A stretch of DNA of 35,889 nucleotides from Phycisphaerales bacterium UBA2402 (GCA_002343715.1 DDSA01000110.1:2619-38507), one strand, 5' to 3'; shown: positions 23,705 to 32,695, counted from the stretch's first letter. Translations and numbers: made by a program. The notes: generated by a model from the letters alone, not told the origin.

Positions 23705-24361
23705 CTACGCGCTCTTGAGTTGCCCGATGAAGGCGTTGGCCTCGTCGATGCTCGCGTTCATGTCCTTGATGAGGCGTTCCACATCCGCCGAGACCTGCCC
23801 CGCTGTGCCCTCGAGGCTCGCGATCGCGCGTGCGTTGAGGTTGTGCTTGAGGAACATGACCTGGTCCTTGAACGTGGCCAGCACGGGCTGCATCTTCGCC
23901 TCGGCGTTCTTCATGCTCGCCAGCAGCCTCGCGTACTGCTCCTTGGTCTCCGCCAGTTGCGCCTGCGAGGCCGCCTTCAGGCTCGGGGTGGTGTACTCGC
24001 CGATCTCCCGCTGCCACTCGGCGAAGAGTTTGCCCGAGACCTGCTCGACATCGGCGATCCGTGACGAAACCGCCTTCGCGGATTTCACGCTCGCCTCGTA
24101 CTCGGCGTTCAACTTCCTGTACTTTGCTTCCAGATCGCCCCCATCGGCCTTCGTCACCGCCAGAAACTCGTCGAGCGCGGAGGCGAACTGCTCCTTCGCC
24201 ACGGTCTGCGCGTTGCGAGCATCCTCCACGCGCGCGACCATCTGCTCGCGCTTGGGGATGCCCATGTATTCCTTGGCCGCGATCACAGCGGACCCGCAGC
24301 CCGTGAGGAATGGCGCACACCCCAGAGCCGCCGCCACGAACACAGAGAGCGAACATTTCAT
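23705..24361 (-). CDS. DUF2959 lipoprotein
   Basis: 218 residues from ATG 24361 with AGGAG 9 bases upstream. Signal peptide MKCSLSVFVAAALGCAPFLTGC ends in a good lipobox (LTGC). The rest is almost wholly helical and charged: KREQMVARVEDARNAQTVAKEQFASAL, the recognisable start of DUF2959, then EAKYRKLNAEYEASVKSAKAVSSRIADVEQV and LKHNLNARAIASLEGTAGQVSADVERLIKDMNASIDEA. Family function is unknown. It is convergent with the gspE-type gene and the last of a same-strand group, but 119 bases separate it from the polymerase gene. An upstream extension of the frame would precede the signal peptide and is unlikely. Confidence 0.9.
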   Translation of the reverse strand: MKCSLSVFVAAALGCAPFLTGCGSAVIAAKEYMGIPKREQMVARVEDARNAQTVAKEQFASALDEFLAVTKADGGDLEAKYRKLNAEYEASVKSAKAVSSRIADVEQVSGKLFAEWQREIGEYTTPSLKAASQAQLAETKEQYARLLASMKNAEAKMQPVLATFKDQVMFLKHNLNARAIASLEGTAGQVSADVERLIKDMNASIDEANAFIGQLKSA

Positions 24362-24480
24362 GCCGATGAATCTCCTGACCGCGCCGGGCGCGGGCGTGGA
24401 AGGATTGTACTTCCCCCGGATCGTCCGGCGATGGTCCGAGGCGGTTCGGCGTTCCATGCTGTTCAAGATCGTCCCGCCGA

Positions 24481-25797
24481 TCAGGGACCGATGGAGTCCG
24501 GCAGGCTCAGGTCCGGCACCCCGCGGAAGGCGATCCCCCCGCTCGCCCGCTTCCGGGCCTCGTGCATGGCCCCGGTATAGACCGTCATCGGGCCGTGGCT
24601 TGCATCGAGTTCATCGATCAGTTGCGAGAGTCTTTCCCGCTGCTGTTCCTCGGGGAAGAGCGGACCCGTCACGCTCGACCGGGGCAACAGTTCGCTCAGC
24701 GTGACACTTACAAAGTTCGGGGTTCGATCCGGGCACCTCGCCCACAGGTCCCGCAGGACCGCCGCGAGCGTGATGGTGTCCTGCTTCCCTCCCGGAAGTG
24801 TCGCGGCGGTATGAAAGGTGCGGTTGCGTTCATCGTGCTCCTCGGCGCTGCCCCAGGGCCCGCGTTTCTGCCCAGCGAAGCCGACGGAGAGGCTCAGTCG
24901 CTGGGCGAAATAGTCCAGGTGCCTCATCCTCGCCGCGGCCTTGTGCAACAGTCGCACGGCGACCGCGTAGGCCTCGGGGCGGGTGCGGCAGTCGGGCGGA
25001 AGAACATGCTGGTGCCCGATGCTGCGGCGTTGAGTCGGACGCTGATCTGTTTCTTCGCCTCGCAGCCAGCGGTGCCAATAGCGGCCCATCACGCCGCCCC
25101 AGGCCCGTTCGAGGTCCGCCTCGCTCGCGGCGTACAGGTCTCTCACATCGCCGATGCCCGCGCGGCGGAGGCGGAGGTCCATCTGCCTGCCGATGCCGGG
25201 GATGTCGATGAGATTGAGGTGGATGAGCCGCTCGGGCAGGTCGCCGGTCTCGAGCACCACCAGGCCGTCGGGTTTCTGCAACTCGGTGGCGAGTTTGGCG
25301 AGAAAGCGGTTGGGCGCGATGCCGATGGAGCATCGCAGGCACTCCCCGGCGCGCTCCGCGATGGAGGCCTTCACCCGCTCCGCGAGGGCGCGGGCTTCGT
25401 GCGGCTCACGCTCGCCCCTCGCCAGGCGGCACGACATCTCATCCACGCTGAGCACCTGCTCCACGGGCAGGCACGAGTCCACCGCGGCGATGATGCGGTG
25501 GTGCATCTCGATGTACTCGCGGAAGCGAGACTTGACAAAGACGATCTCGGGGCACAAGGCTCGGGCCTCGCCGACGCGCGTCCCCGTGCGTACGCCGAAT
25601 CGCTTGGCCTCGTAACTCGCGGCGAGGCAGCAACCGCCATCGGCCATGACGGGGGTGACGGCGATGGGACGTCCCCGCAGTTCCGGGTTCAGTTGCTGCT
25701 CAACACTAGCGAAATAGGAGTTCAGGTCCACATAGAGCGACCGCAGCGGCTGCTTCTGGGGGGGAAGTGAACTGGGTTTGGGGATCGGCTCGGACAC
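24481..25797 (-). CDS. Y-family translesion DNA polymerase (DinB-like)
   Basis: 438 residues from GTG 25797, which has GGAG 5 bases upstream and lies 16 bases after the kinase stop; an ATG at 25878 would overlap the kinase. Catalytic acids are kept: Asp24 in YVDLNSYFASVEQ and Asp119-Glu120 in LSVDEM; Phe29 is the likely steric gate against ribonucleotides. Also AASYEAKRFGVRTGTRVGEA (finger), CSIGIAPNRFLAKLATELQKPDGLVV, the HhH-like IPGIGRQMDLRLRRAGIGDVRDLY, and a little-finger domain (LLHKAAARMRHLDYFAQRLSLSVGF). No obvious beta-clamp motif could be placed. It may be read from the same mRNA as the sigma and kinase genes. Confidence 0.9.
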   Translation of the reverse strand: MSEPIPKPSSLPPQKQPLRSLYVDLNSYFASVEQQLNPELRGRPIAVTPVMADGGCCLAASYEAKRFGVRTGTRVGEARALCPEIVFVKSRFREYIEMHHRIIAAVDSCLPVEQVLSVDEMSCRLARGEREPHEARALAERVKASIAERAGECLRCSIGIAPNRFLAKLATELQKPDGLVVLETGDLPERLIHLNLIDIPGIGRQMDLRLRRAGIGDVRDLYAASEADLERAWGGVMGRYWHRWLRGEETDQRPTQRRSIGHQHVLPPDCRTRPEAYAVAVRLLHKAAARMRHLDYFAQRLSLSVGFAGQKRGPWGSAEEHDERNRTFHTAATLPGGKQDTITLAAVLRDLWARCPDRTPNFVSVTLSELLPRSSVTGPLFPEEQQRERLSQLIDELDASHGPMTVYTGAMHEARKRASGGIAFRGVPDLSLPDSIGP

Positions 25798-25813
25798 GAC
25801 ACTCCATGATGAA

Positions 25814-28315
25814 TCAATGATCCTCACCCCGAGCCGCCTCGGCCTCGAGCGCGGCCCTTCCGATATCCGTCCCGGCAATCAACCGTTTCCACTTTTCCTG
25901 TTCCGACGCCTTGGCGGGATCCACGCTCTTCCATTTCTGGTACAGGTCATAATACAAACTCCACGCCTGAAAGACCGGCATCGGGGGATCACCGCCGGGC
26001 TGGTCGGGCTGATGAAGCGACAGGACATCCTTGAGTTGCTGATCCGCCTCGCGCTCGGCGTCCGTGAACCGGCCCTGTTGAATCAGGCACGTGGTCAGCA
26101 CGCCCCGGCTCCGCAGTGATTCATCGCAGACCCCGCCGTGCCGATCGAGGGCCGCCTCGATGTTGCGACGCATCAACTCGGTGCAGCGGTCGAGCCGACC
26201 GGCCTGCACCAGGAGCATCGCGACGTTGAGCCGGTCCTTGATCTGCTCGGGGTGGTTCCAGGACAGGACCCGTTCCTGTGCTTCGAGCATGGACTCCGCC
26301 GTGGCCACGGCCTCGTCCATCTTGCCCCGCCGCAGCAAGAGCACGGCCAGGTTGGTCTGCGTGTCGAGTGTGTTCGGGTGATCGGGACCGTACACCCGGT
26401 TCCGCCGCTCGAAGCACTCCCGGGTGATCCGCTCGGCTTCGTCGAGCCGGCCCTGGGACTCGAGCGAGAACCCGTAGTTGGCCATCGCCATCAGGGCGTT
26501 GTCATCATCGGGCTTCATCGTCCGCACGGACCGCTCGTAGGCCTCCTTGTACAGATCATGGCATTCGGGCGCGGGGTGGAGGGCGTTGGCCAGTTGCATG
26601 CAAAGATAGATGGACGATGCCGCGTCCGGGCCGTGCGTGCGGCGCGAATCGGCGAGCGCCGCGCGGAGCATCCCCACGCTCTGGGCCCCCATGCCGCGGA
26701 GTTCCATGCACCGCGCGATGCCGCCGATCCGCGTGAGGGCGTTCTCCGACAACGGGCCGTGGATCCGCTTCTCGATGTCGAGCGCCCTCTCCATATGCCC
26801 TTGCGCCGTTTCGTACTCGCCCAGCGCCGCGTACGCCCGGCCCAGGTCGGCGTGGATAAAGGCCCGGACCCGCTCGGACTTCACATCACCACGCTCCACC
26901 TTCGCCGCGGCGCTGTCCAACGCCTCACGGACGGTGGGCTGGCGGCCGCGTGCATTCTCCGGCGATCCCGCGGCGAGCAGGTCCCCGAGAAACGCCAGGG
27001 CCTGGCGGGTCGACTCGGCCTCGGTCTGCGCCTGATCCCGGGCCAACCCCGCCGCCCGCGCCTGCCACGCCGTGCCGAGAAGTCCGGCGCTCAGCGTCAC
27101 GAAGACCGCCGCCACACCCCCCACCAATCCCTTGTTCCGCCGTGCAAACTTCGTCGCCTGATACCACGTCGTCGCGGGCCTGGCCCCGATCGGTTCATCG
27201 CGGAGGTACCGACGCACATCCTCGGCCAGTGCCGATGCGGAGGGATAGCGTCGCTCCCGATCCTTCTCGATAGCCTTGGCCGCGATGGTTTCGAGGTCGC
27301 CCCGCAGCGAGCGGTCGAGCGTGCCCAGGTGGCTCGGCTCATCGTCGATGATTCGTCGGACCCCTTCGTACACCGAACATTTGGAGAGGTCCATCGGCAA
27401 TCGCCCCGACAGCAACTCGTACAGGATCACGCCGAGCGAATAGACATCGGCCCGAAGGTCGATCGCCTCGGCCTCGCCCCGCGCCTGCTCGGGGCTCATG
27501 TACGAAAGCGTGCCGATGACCTGCCCGCTGGCCGTCGCCGATGGACCCGCGGTGCGGGCGGCATCATCCGCCAGACGGGCCACCCCGAAGTCAAGCACCT
27601 TGACGCGCCCCCCACCGTCAACGAGAATGTTCGCGGGTTTGAGGTCGCGGTGGATCACGCCCCGCTCGTGGGCGTGGGCAGCGGCATCGCAGACCTGCAC
27701 GAAGAGTTCCAGCCGCCGGCGCACCGACGGACGCACGGACTTGACGTACGCGCTCAGCGGACGCCCATCGACCAGTTCCATGATGATGAACGGGACCGCC
27801 CCGCCGGGACCACTCTCGTCCAGACCTGTCTCGTACACCTGGGCGATATTGGGGTGCGAGAGTCTCGCCAGCGCTGTTGCCTCGTGCCGGAACCTCCGCA
27901 GCGTCCCGGCGGACAAGACCCCGGCGCGGACCACCTTGAGCGCAACCCTCCGCCGCGGCGAGTCCTGTTCGGCCTCGTAGACGACCCCCATCCCCCCGCT
28001 GCCCAGCGTTCGCAGCAGTCTGTACCGGCCGCCGGCGAATGGTCTGCCGCCGGGGGCGATATCACCCGTCGCCAGGCCCGGTGCCGCAGGCCGCATCGCC
28101 TCGGGTACGGGCGAGACTTCAAGAAACCCGCTCTCATCTTCGTGATGCTCCAGAAGCGACAGCACCTCCGCCGCCAGCACGGCATCACCGCCGCAGCGTG
28201 AATCAACCAGCGCTGCACGCTTCTCCACCGAAACCGCGGCGGCCTCCAGAAAGATGCCGCGGATCCGCTCCTGCCGCGTCGTGTCGATCGAAGGCTCCAT
28301 TTCCTCACACCCCAT
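25814..28315 (-). CDS. Membrane serine/threonine kinase with TPR sensor part
   Basis: 833 residues. Kinase domain (~99-370): Gly loop LGSGGMGVVYEAEQD, Lys127 in VALKVV, HRDLKPAN (222-229), DFG (242-244), GTLSYMSPEQ; all catalytic residues are present. A single membrane helix at ~397-417 follows a basic FARRNKG stretch, and the C-terminal half is a set of tetratricopeptide repeats (AYAALGEYETAQGHMERALDIEKRIHG; NTLDTQTNLAVLLLRRGKMDEAVATAESM). This is the usual planctomycete PknB-TPR design. ATG 28315 shares its A with the stop of the sigma gene (TGATG); a GTG just before it is also possible. Probably controls the sigma factor pathway or responds with it. Confidence 0.95.
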   Translation of the reverse strand: MGCEEMEPSIDTTRQERIRGIFLEAAAVSVEKRAALVDSRCGGDAVLAAEVLSLLEHHEDESGFLEVSPVPEAMRPAAPGLATGDIAPGGRPFAGGRYRLLRTLGSGGMGVVYEAEQDSPRRRVALKVVRAGVLSAGTLRRFRHEATALARLSHPNIAQVYETGLDESGPGGAVPFIIMELVDGRPLSAYVKSVRPSVRRRLELFVQVCDAAAHAHERGVIHRDLKPANILVDGGGRVKVLDFGVARLADDAARTAGPSATASGQVIGTLSYMSPEQARGEAEAIDLRADVYSLGVILYELLSGRLPMDLSKCSVYEGVRRIIDDEPSHLGTLDRSLRGDLETIAAKAIEKDRERRYPSASALAEDVRRYLRDEPIGARPATTWYQATKFARRNKGLVGGVAAVFVTLSAGLLGTAWQARAAGLARDQAQTEAESTRQALAFLGDLLAAGSPENARGRQPTVREALDSAAAKVERGDVKSERVRAFIHADLGRAYAALGEYETAQGHMERALDIEKRIHGPLSENALTRIGGIARCMELRGMGAQSVGMLRAALADSRRTHGPDAASSIYLCMQLANALHPAPECHDLYKEAYERSVRTMKPDDDNALMAMANYGFSLESQGRLDEAERITRECFERRNRVYGPDHPNTLDTQTNLAVLLLRRGKMDEAVATAESMLEAQERVLSWNHPEQIKDRLNVAMLLVQAGRLDRCTELMRRNIEAALDRHGGVCDESLRSRGVLTTCLIQQGRFTDAEREADQQLKDVLSLHQPDQPGGDPPMPVFQAWSLYYDLYQKWKSVDPAKASEQEKWKRLIAGTDIGRAALEAEAARGEDH

Positions 28316-28914
28316 CACGCGCCCTCCATCCGGGAGAGTTCACGCCGAAGAAAGGCTTTGGCGTACATCCAATCGCTCTTCACGGTCGCCTCCGACACGC
28401 CCAGCGCCCTGGAGGTCTCCTCGACCCCCAGCCCGCCGAAGTACCGCAGCAGCACGACCTCGGCCTGGCGGCCATCGCGGCGTTCAAGGCGTGACAGGGC
28501 TTCACTGAGTTGCAGGACATCCACGGCACCATCCGCGGGCGAGGGGGTGGGGTCGGGCATGTGCGCTTCCGCGAACTCCATCTCTTCGCGCTGTCGGTCG
28601 CCGCCGCGCTTCGCGGCACGATGATGACGCGCGTGGTCCACGAGAATCCGGCGCATCGCCGTCGCCGCGGCGAAGAAAAAGGGCTTGCGCCCCTCCCACA
28701 CCACACCCCCGCCGCCGATCAGACGCAGGTACGCCTCGTGAACCAGGGCGGTGGGCTGGAGCGTGTGCCCAGCCGGCTCTCGCGCCAGATGCGCCGCGGC
28801 GAGGCGGCGCAGTTCCTCGTAGACCAAAGGCAGCAACGCCTCGGTGGCCCGGATATCCCCCGATCCCGCCCGCTCGATCAGCCGCGTCACTTCCTGTTCG
28901 TTCGGATCAGTCAT
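28315..28914 (-). CDS. ECF-type sigma-70 factor (TIGR02999-like)
   Basis: 199 residues, ATG 28914. Region 2: ALLPLVYEELRRLAAAHLAREPAGHTLQPTALVHEAYLRLI, KPFFFAAATAMRRILVDHARHH; region 4 helix-turn-helix: VVLLRYFGGLGVEETSRALGVSEATVKSDWMYAKAFLRREL. This is the sigma type that in planctomycetes commonly sits just upstream of a Ser/Thr kinase, as here, with stop and start overlapping. No anti-sigma gene is present, so the kinase is the likely partner, by inference. Its promoter is in the 300 bases upstream but not clearly recognisable. Confidence 0.93.
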   Translation of the reverse strand: MTDPNEQEVTRLIERAGSGDIRATEALLPLVYEELRRLAAAHLAREPAGHTLQPTALVHEAYLRLIGGGGVVWEGRKPFFFAAATAMRRILVDHARHHRAAKRGGDRQREEMEFAEAHMPDPTPSPADGAVDVLQLSEALSRLERRDGRQAEVVLLRYFGGLGVEETSRALGVSEATVKSDWMYAKAFLRRELSRMEGA

Positions 28915-29221
28915 GTGCGTGCTTTGTCAATCTGCCCGGGTGATCTGCGGCCTGTTCCCGCCAGAGATCATGCCCTCGCAAGACGAGTTTCCCCTCACCT
29001 GATTCTTGGCGTGCATATCACGGGGCGTAGCCTTGTTCTCGGAAGCGTATTTTGCAATGAGTTTCGTGTGGCGTGGGCAGTGAAACACACGGTCCGGCCC
29101 GCTACGTGAAAGGATGTAAAACGATCATTCAGGACTCTCTACTGTTCGTGGAACGAATACTTCACACGTAGTCCATCGGGCTCAGCTTGGTGATTGGTCA
29201 TAAGTTCGCTATGCTCCTCCT
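28915..29221. other. Divergent intergenic region
   Basis: 307 bases between the sigma gene (minus) and the phosphatase-fold gene (plus). The only element I can place is the plus-strand promoter at 29187-29215. The stretch 29020-29180 is comparatively AT-rich; no ORF or RNA is supported. Confidence 0.5.
29187..29215 (+). promoter_or_regulatory. Sigma-70-like promoter of the EEP-family gene
   Basis: TTGGTG (29187-29192) and TATGCT (29210-29215) with the ideal 17-bp spacer; both boxes match 4 of 6 consensus bases. The expected start of transcription, about 29222, is the first base of the GTG start codon. Confidence 0.55.
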
Positions 29222-30010
29222 GTGGTCTTCCTGTCATGGAACATCCTCCACGGCGGCGGGCCGGAGCGCATCCCGGAGATCGCTCTCTTTCTCGTTCGGC
29301 ACGCGCCCGATGTGGTGGTGTTGTCGGAGTTTCGCGCCGCGCGGGGCGGGCAGATCCGGGGAGTTCTCGCGGATCACGGGTTGATCCATCAGGCCGCAAG
29401 TCACGGGCCGGACCGGGCCAACGGCGTGCTGATCGCGGCCCGGGAGCCGATCCGTCCCACTGGGGTGCAGGGGCGGCCCGATGGCCGCTTCCTCGATGCG
29501 TACCTGCCCGAGTCTGACCTGCACATCACGGGCGTCCATGTTCCCGATGATTCGGACCCCGGAGGCAAAGCGTTCCACTGGCAGCGACTGGTGGGGTTGG
29601 GGCACGAGCGACTCGGGCAGCACGCGGTCATCATCGGCGATCTGAACACGGGCCGCCGCGGGCAGGACGCGGCCTCGGGGTGCTTCGCGTGCGAGGCGCT
29701 GATGGGGACGCTGGCAAGCCTGGGGTGGGTGGACGCCTGGCGGCATTTGAACCCGGGCGTGCGCGAGGCGACGTGGGTGGCGCCGTGGGGCGAGGGGCGA
29801 CGAATCGACGCGGCGTGGCTCTCACCGTCGTTGGCGGAGCGTCTGGAGAGCGCGACGCACCTGCATGAAGCCCGGGAGAAGCGCGTGTCGGACCACTCGG
29901 CGCTGCTGGTCCGCCTCTCGCCGGAAGGTGCGGCGGATCAAAATGGGGAGATTTCTCGCGGAATTCCACGCTCCGCGGAAGAAACCGGCAAAAAAACGCC
30001 GGAATTGTGA
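29222..30010 (+). CDS. Endonuclease/exonuclease/phosphatase (EEP) family protein
   Basis: 262 residues from GTG 29222. The family motifs are in order: LSWNILHGG (Asn7), VVLSEFR (Glu36, metal ligand), IIGDLNTG, RRIDAAWLSPSL and SDHSALLVRL (catalytic Asp-His). This Mg2+-dependent fold cleaves phosphodiesters in DNA, RNA or lipids; the substrate cannot be told. There is no signal peptide, so it is cytoplasmic. No ribosome site precedes the start, which coincides with the predicted transcription start. The last ~25 residues are a variable tail. Confidence 0.85.
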   Translation: MVFLSWNILHGGGPERIPEIALFLVRHAPDVVVLSEFRAARGGQIRGVLADHGLIHQAASHGPDRANGVLIAAREPIRPTGVQGRPDGRFLDAYLPESDLHITGVHVPDDSDPGGKAFHWQRLVGLGHERLGQHAVIIGDLNTGRRGQDAASGCFACEALMGTLASLGWVDAWRHLNPGVREATWVAPWGEGRRIDAAWLSPSLAERLESATHLHEAREKRVSDHSALLVRLSPEGAADQNGEISRGIPRSAEETGKKTPEL

Positions 30011-30029
30011 GATTTTTTGACGTGTGGAC

Positions 30030-30058
30030 TTGCGAAACGGCGGGAGACCCGGTATAAC
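30030..30058 (+). promoter_or_regulatory. Promoter of the HU-like gene
   Basis: TTGCGA (30030-30035) and TATAAC (30053-30058) with a 17-bp spacer. Transcription should start near 30065, giving a leader of about 55 bases, which contains a hairpin (GAAAACG/CGTTTTC, 30075-30090). Confidence 0.6.
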
Positions 30059-30119
30059 CATGCTTTCCCAAGTAGAAAACGCTCGTTTTCCTGGGAGATA
30101 GCCTCGATTGGAGAATCAC

Positions 30120-30503
30120 ATGGCGAAGAAGAACGGTAAGGCCGCCAAAGCCGCGACCCCCAAGCCCCCCAAACTGACCGCCTCCGGCAAGCCCCGCAAG
30201 AAGAGCGAACTCTTCGGCATTCTCGCCGAGCACGTCCCCGGCGTGAGCAAGAAGCAGGTCGCCGGCGTCTTCGAGGCACTCGGCAAGGTCATCGCCGTCG
30301 ACCTGGCCAAGCCCAGCCCCGACAAGCCCAAGGTCTTCGTGGTCCCCGGCATGATGAAGATCAGCGCCATCCACAAGCCCGCCACCAAGGCCACCCAGAA
30401 GGCCAACCCCTTCAAGCCAGGTGAGATGATGACCGTCAAGGCCAAGCCCGCCCGCACCGTCGTCAAAGTTCGCCCTCTCAAGGCGCTGAAGGAAATGGTC
30501 TGA
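30120..30503 (+). CDS. HU-like DNA-binding protein with Lys-rich N-terminal tail
   Basis: 127 residues, ATG 30120 behind GGAGA. A basic, Ala/Pro/Lys-rich tail of ~25 residues (MAKKNGKAAKAATPKPPKL) precedes an HU/IHF fold: KSELFGILAEHVPGVSKKQVAGVFEALGKVIAVDLA (helices), then KVFVVPGMMKISAI (beta) and an arm in which the usual R-x-G-R-N-P becomes ATKATQKANPFKPGE, ending in KVRPLKALKEMV as in HU (VPAFKAGKALKDAV). Nucleoid-associated architectural role is likely. It has its own promoter and a strong terminator, which suggests high expression. Confidence 0.85.
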   Translation: MAKKNGKAAKAATPKPPKLTASGKPRKKSELFGILAEHVPGVSKKQVAGVFEALGKVIAVDLAKPSPDKPKVFVVPGMMKISAIHKPATKATQKANPFKPGEMMTVKAKPARTVVKVRPLKALKEMV

Positions 30504-30564
30504 TCCGACCTTGCGGCGGATGCGCATCGCGCTCCGCTTCTGTTTGATTTGAACCGAACCGACG

Positions 30565-30598
30565 ACACCCTCCCGTAGCGCGGGAGGGTGTTCTTTTT
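30565..30598 (+). terminator. Intrinsic terminator of the HU-like gene
   Basis: ACACCCTCCCG and CGGGAGGGTGT form a perfect 11-bp stem with a 5-base loop followed by TCTTTTT. Confidence 0.92.
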
Positions 30599-30772
30599 CC
30601 TCTCCGCGACCGCTTGCCCACTGTTCGGGCACCCCCTGATTCGGGCAACCATACAGTCAGGCCGATTTTCGCCCCGAGCGTGTGGCCGAAGCCACATTCG
30701 CAGAGGGCGGCGGCTCACGCCCATCATGGCGATGGCCGAAGAGGCGGGGTGAAGTGAAACAAGGAGTGTTCG

Positions 30773-32695
30773 ATGAGCAGCAAGCGTTTACTAACGCTGA
30801 TGGGTGTGGCGGGAGCCGCGTGCGGCGCGGCCTGGGGGCAGGAGCCGGTCCCGGCGGGCACACCGGTGCGTGAACTGGTGTGGAACGGGACCGAGGCCGT
30901 GGAAGTGCCCCGGGGATACGGCGAGCGTGCCGCAACGGTCTATGACACGGAGACCGGGGCGGCATGCGCCGCCTACATCGCCAACTCGAACATCCTGGAG
31001 GATGTGAGTTTCGGGCCTGTCGGCCCGTGGGCGACCACGACGAACAATGTGCTCCGGTCCATCCGCGTACCTCTCGCCAACAGCGGCACAAGCCTCATCA
31101 GTTACGATCTTCGTGTGACCATCTGGGACACGGCCTCGTTCTCCAACAACCCGATGGTCACCGCGGGACAGACGCCTCTGTTCCGGCAGACGTTCGTCAT
31201 CAACAACCTCGGTAACGGGCTGTACAACCTGACCAGCAACCTGGTTGCGCCCTACCCGACGTTGCCGGACAATCAGGTCTACATCCAGATGGAGTTCTTC
31301 GCCCGGGGCACCACCACGCTCCTTCCCATCACGACGGGCAACCCCTCGCGCACGTGGGGTCTGAACCGCCTGACCACCGGCCCGGGATCGACGGCCGAGG
31401 CCTGGGGGCTTGACATCAACAACAACGGGATTTTTGAAGGGGGGGCGCTGGGCACGACCGACCACCGCCGCACGGCCTTTACCACGGGGGCATGCACCGG
31501 GCAGACGGTGACGCTGCCCTTCATCCTCACCGGCGATGTACCCGTGACACCGCCGACCAGCACCGACCTTGGCACACTGGGTGATGCACTCAGCCGGACG
31601 GATGCGCACACCGCGGGCCAGGTGCGGTGGTATCGCTTCAACCTCCCCACCGACGTCACCGATGCGCTGCGGACGTACCTCGACATCACTACCTTGAACT
31701 CGGGGATGGCCAACACGGCGATGGCCCTCTTCGGTTCGGACGGGAACATCGTCTGGCAGGATGAGAACAGCGGCCCCGATGAACTGGCGCAACTCACCTT
31801 CGGCATCGGCCGGCGTGCCGGCGACGGCAACGGTGCCCAGTTCGACGGCTACGACGGAGAACTCTTCGCCACCAACACCTACTACCTCGCGGTGGCGGAA
31901 GGCGGAACTCGCTTCAGCGATGCCTTCATCGTCACGCCCGTCTCGCCGGGAACCGCCGGTTCCGTGTCACTCACCATCCGCAGCAACGTGGTGAGCAACG
32001 CGCTCGCGCCGTCGGTCGCGCCCGACAACGCCGCGGATCTGGGCCAACTCGTCGCGCCCGGCGCGCAAGGCCCGAACGTGCTGCCGGGGCAGAAGAACGT
32101 GCTCTGGTACCGGTTCGAGGTCTGCCGCGCGGTGGACGGCTCATCGCCCGAGTCCTTCCTCGATATCGACTTTGCACGCTGCGATCCGACGGGTGATGCG
32201 GACCAGATCGCCTTCCTCTTCGATGCGGCGGGGAACCTTCGCCACACGAGCGATGACGACGGGCCGGGTCTCTTCCCGCAGATGTCCTTCGGCGATGCCG
32301 GTCCTCGTGGACCATACCAGGCCAACGGCGAGCCTTTCACCGGGGCAACCTCGCCCGGGATCGAACTCGGAACGTACTACCTGGGCGTCGGGCACTACCT
32401 CGTTCGTCCGTTGGAGAGCGCCGCAACGAACGGGCGATTCCACATCCGCCCGCTGGGCGGCGACGACCTGAACATCGCCGTGGATTTCTACGTCGGCAAC
32501 GCGGACTGCGGCTCATCATGCCCGGCGTGCCCGGCGGACTTCGACAACAGCGGCGGCGTCGACGGCTCCGATGTCGAGGCCTTCTACCGCACATGGGAAA
32601 CGGGAGAGACCTGCGGCGACACCAACCAGGACGGCAGCGTGGACGGCTCCGATGTGGAGACGTTCTTCACGCTCTGGGAAGCCGGCGGCTGCTGA
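30773..32695 (+). CDS. Large secreted protein with C-terminal dockerin-type domain
   Basis: 640 residues, ATG 30773, ribosome site AAGGAG. Signal peptide SSKRLLTLMGVAGAACGAAWG. The body is beta-rich and repetitive; related units start with DLGTLGDALSRTDAHTAGQVRWYRFNL and DLGQLVAPG...VLWYRFEV, each followed by ..DIT/DID and ..YYLAVAEGG / YYLGVGHY. The last 55 residues hold two EF-hand-like Ca loops, DFDNSGGVDGSD (589-600) and DTNQDGSVDGSD (616-627), each followed by FxxxW and ending GGC, with paired cysteines: the dockerin-like tail common in planctomycetes. A perfect hairpin (TGTGGC-CGAA-GCCACA, 30681-30696) lies upstream. Substrate and partner (cohesin) are unknown. Confidence 0.85.
   Translation: MSSKRLLTLMGVAGAACGAAWGQEPVPAGTPVRELVWNGTEAVEVPRGYGERAATVYDTETGAACAAYIANSNILEDVSFGPVGPWATTTNNVLRSIRVPLANSGTSLISYDLRVTIWDTASFSNNPMVTAGQTPLFRQTFVINNLGNGLYNLTSNLVAPYPTLPDNQVYIQMEFFARGTTTLLPITTGNPSRTWGLNRLTTGPGSTAEAWGLDINNNGIFEGGALGTTDHRRTAFTTGACTGQTVTLPFILTGDVPVTPPTSTDLGTLGDALSRTDAHTAGQVRWYRFNLPTDVTDALRTYLDITTLNSGMANTAMALFGSDGNIVWQDENSGPDELAQLTFGIGRRAGDGNGAQFDGYDGELFATNTYYLAVAEGGTRFSDAFIVTPVSPGTAGSVSLTIRSNVVSNALAPSVAPDNAADLGQLVAPGAQGPNVLPGQKNVLWYRFEVCRAVDGSSPESFLDIDFARCDPTGDADQIAFLFDAAGNLRHTSDDDGPGLFPQMSFGDAGPRGPYQANGEPFTGATSPGIELGTYYLGVGHYLVRPLESAATNGRFHIRPLGGDDLNIAVDFYVGNADCGSSCPACPADFDNSGGVDGSDVEAFYRTWETGETCGDTNQDGSVDGSDVETFFTLWEAGGC

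Noticed and set aside
26138..28201. 687-codon plus-strand frame opposite the kinase
   Set aside because: Antisense shadow, rich in Arg/His/Pro without motifs; the minus strand has a full kinase domain.
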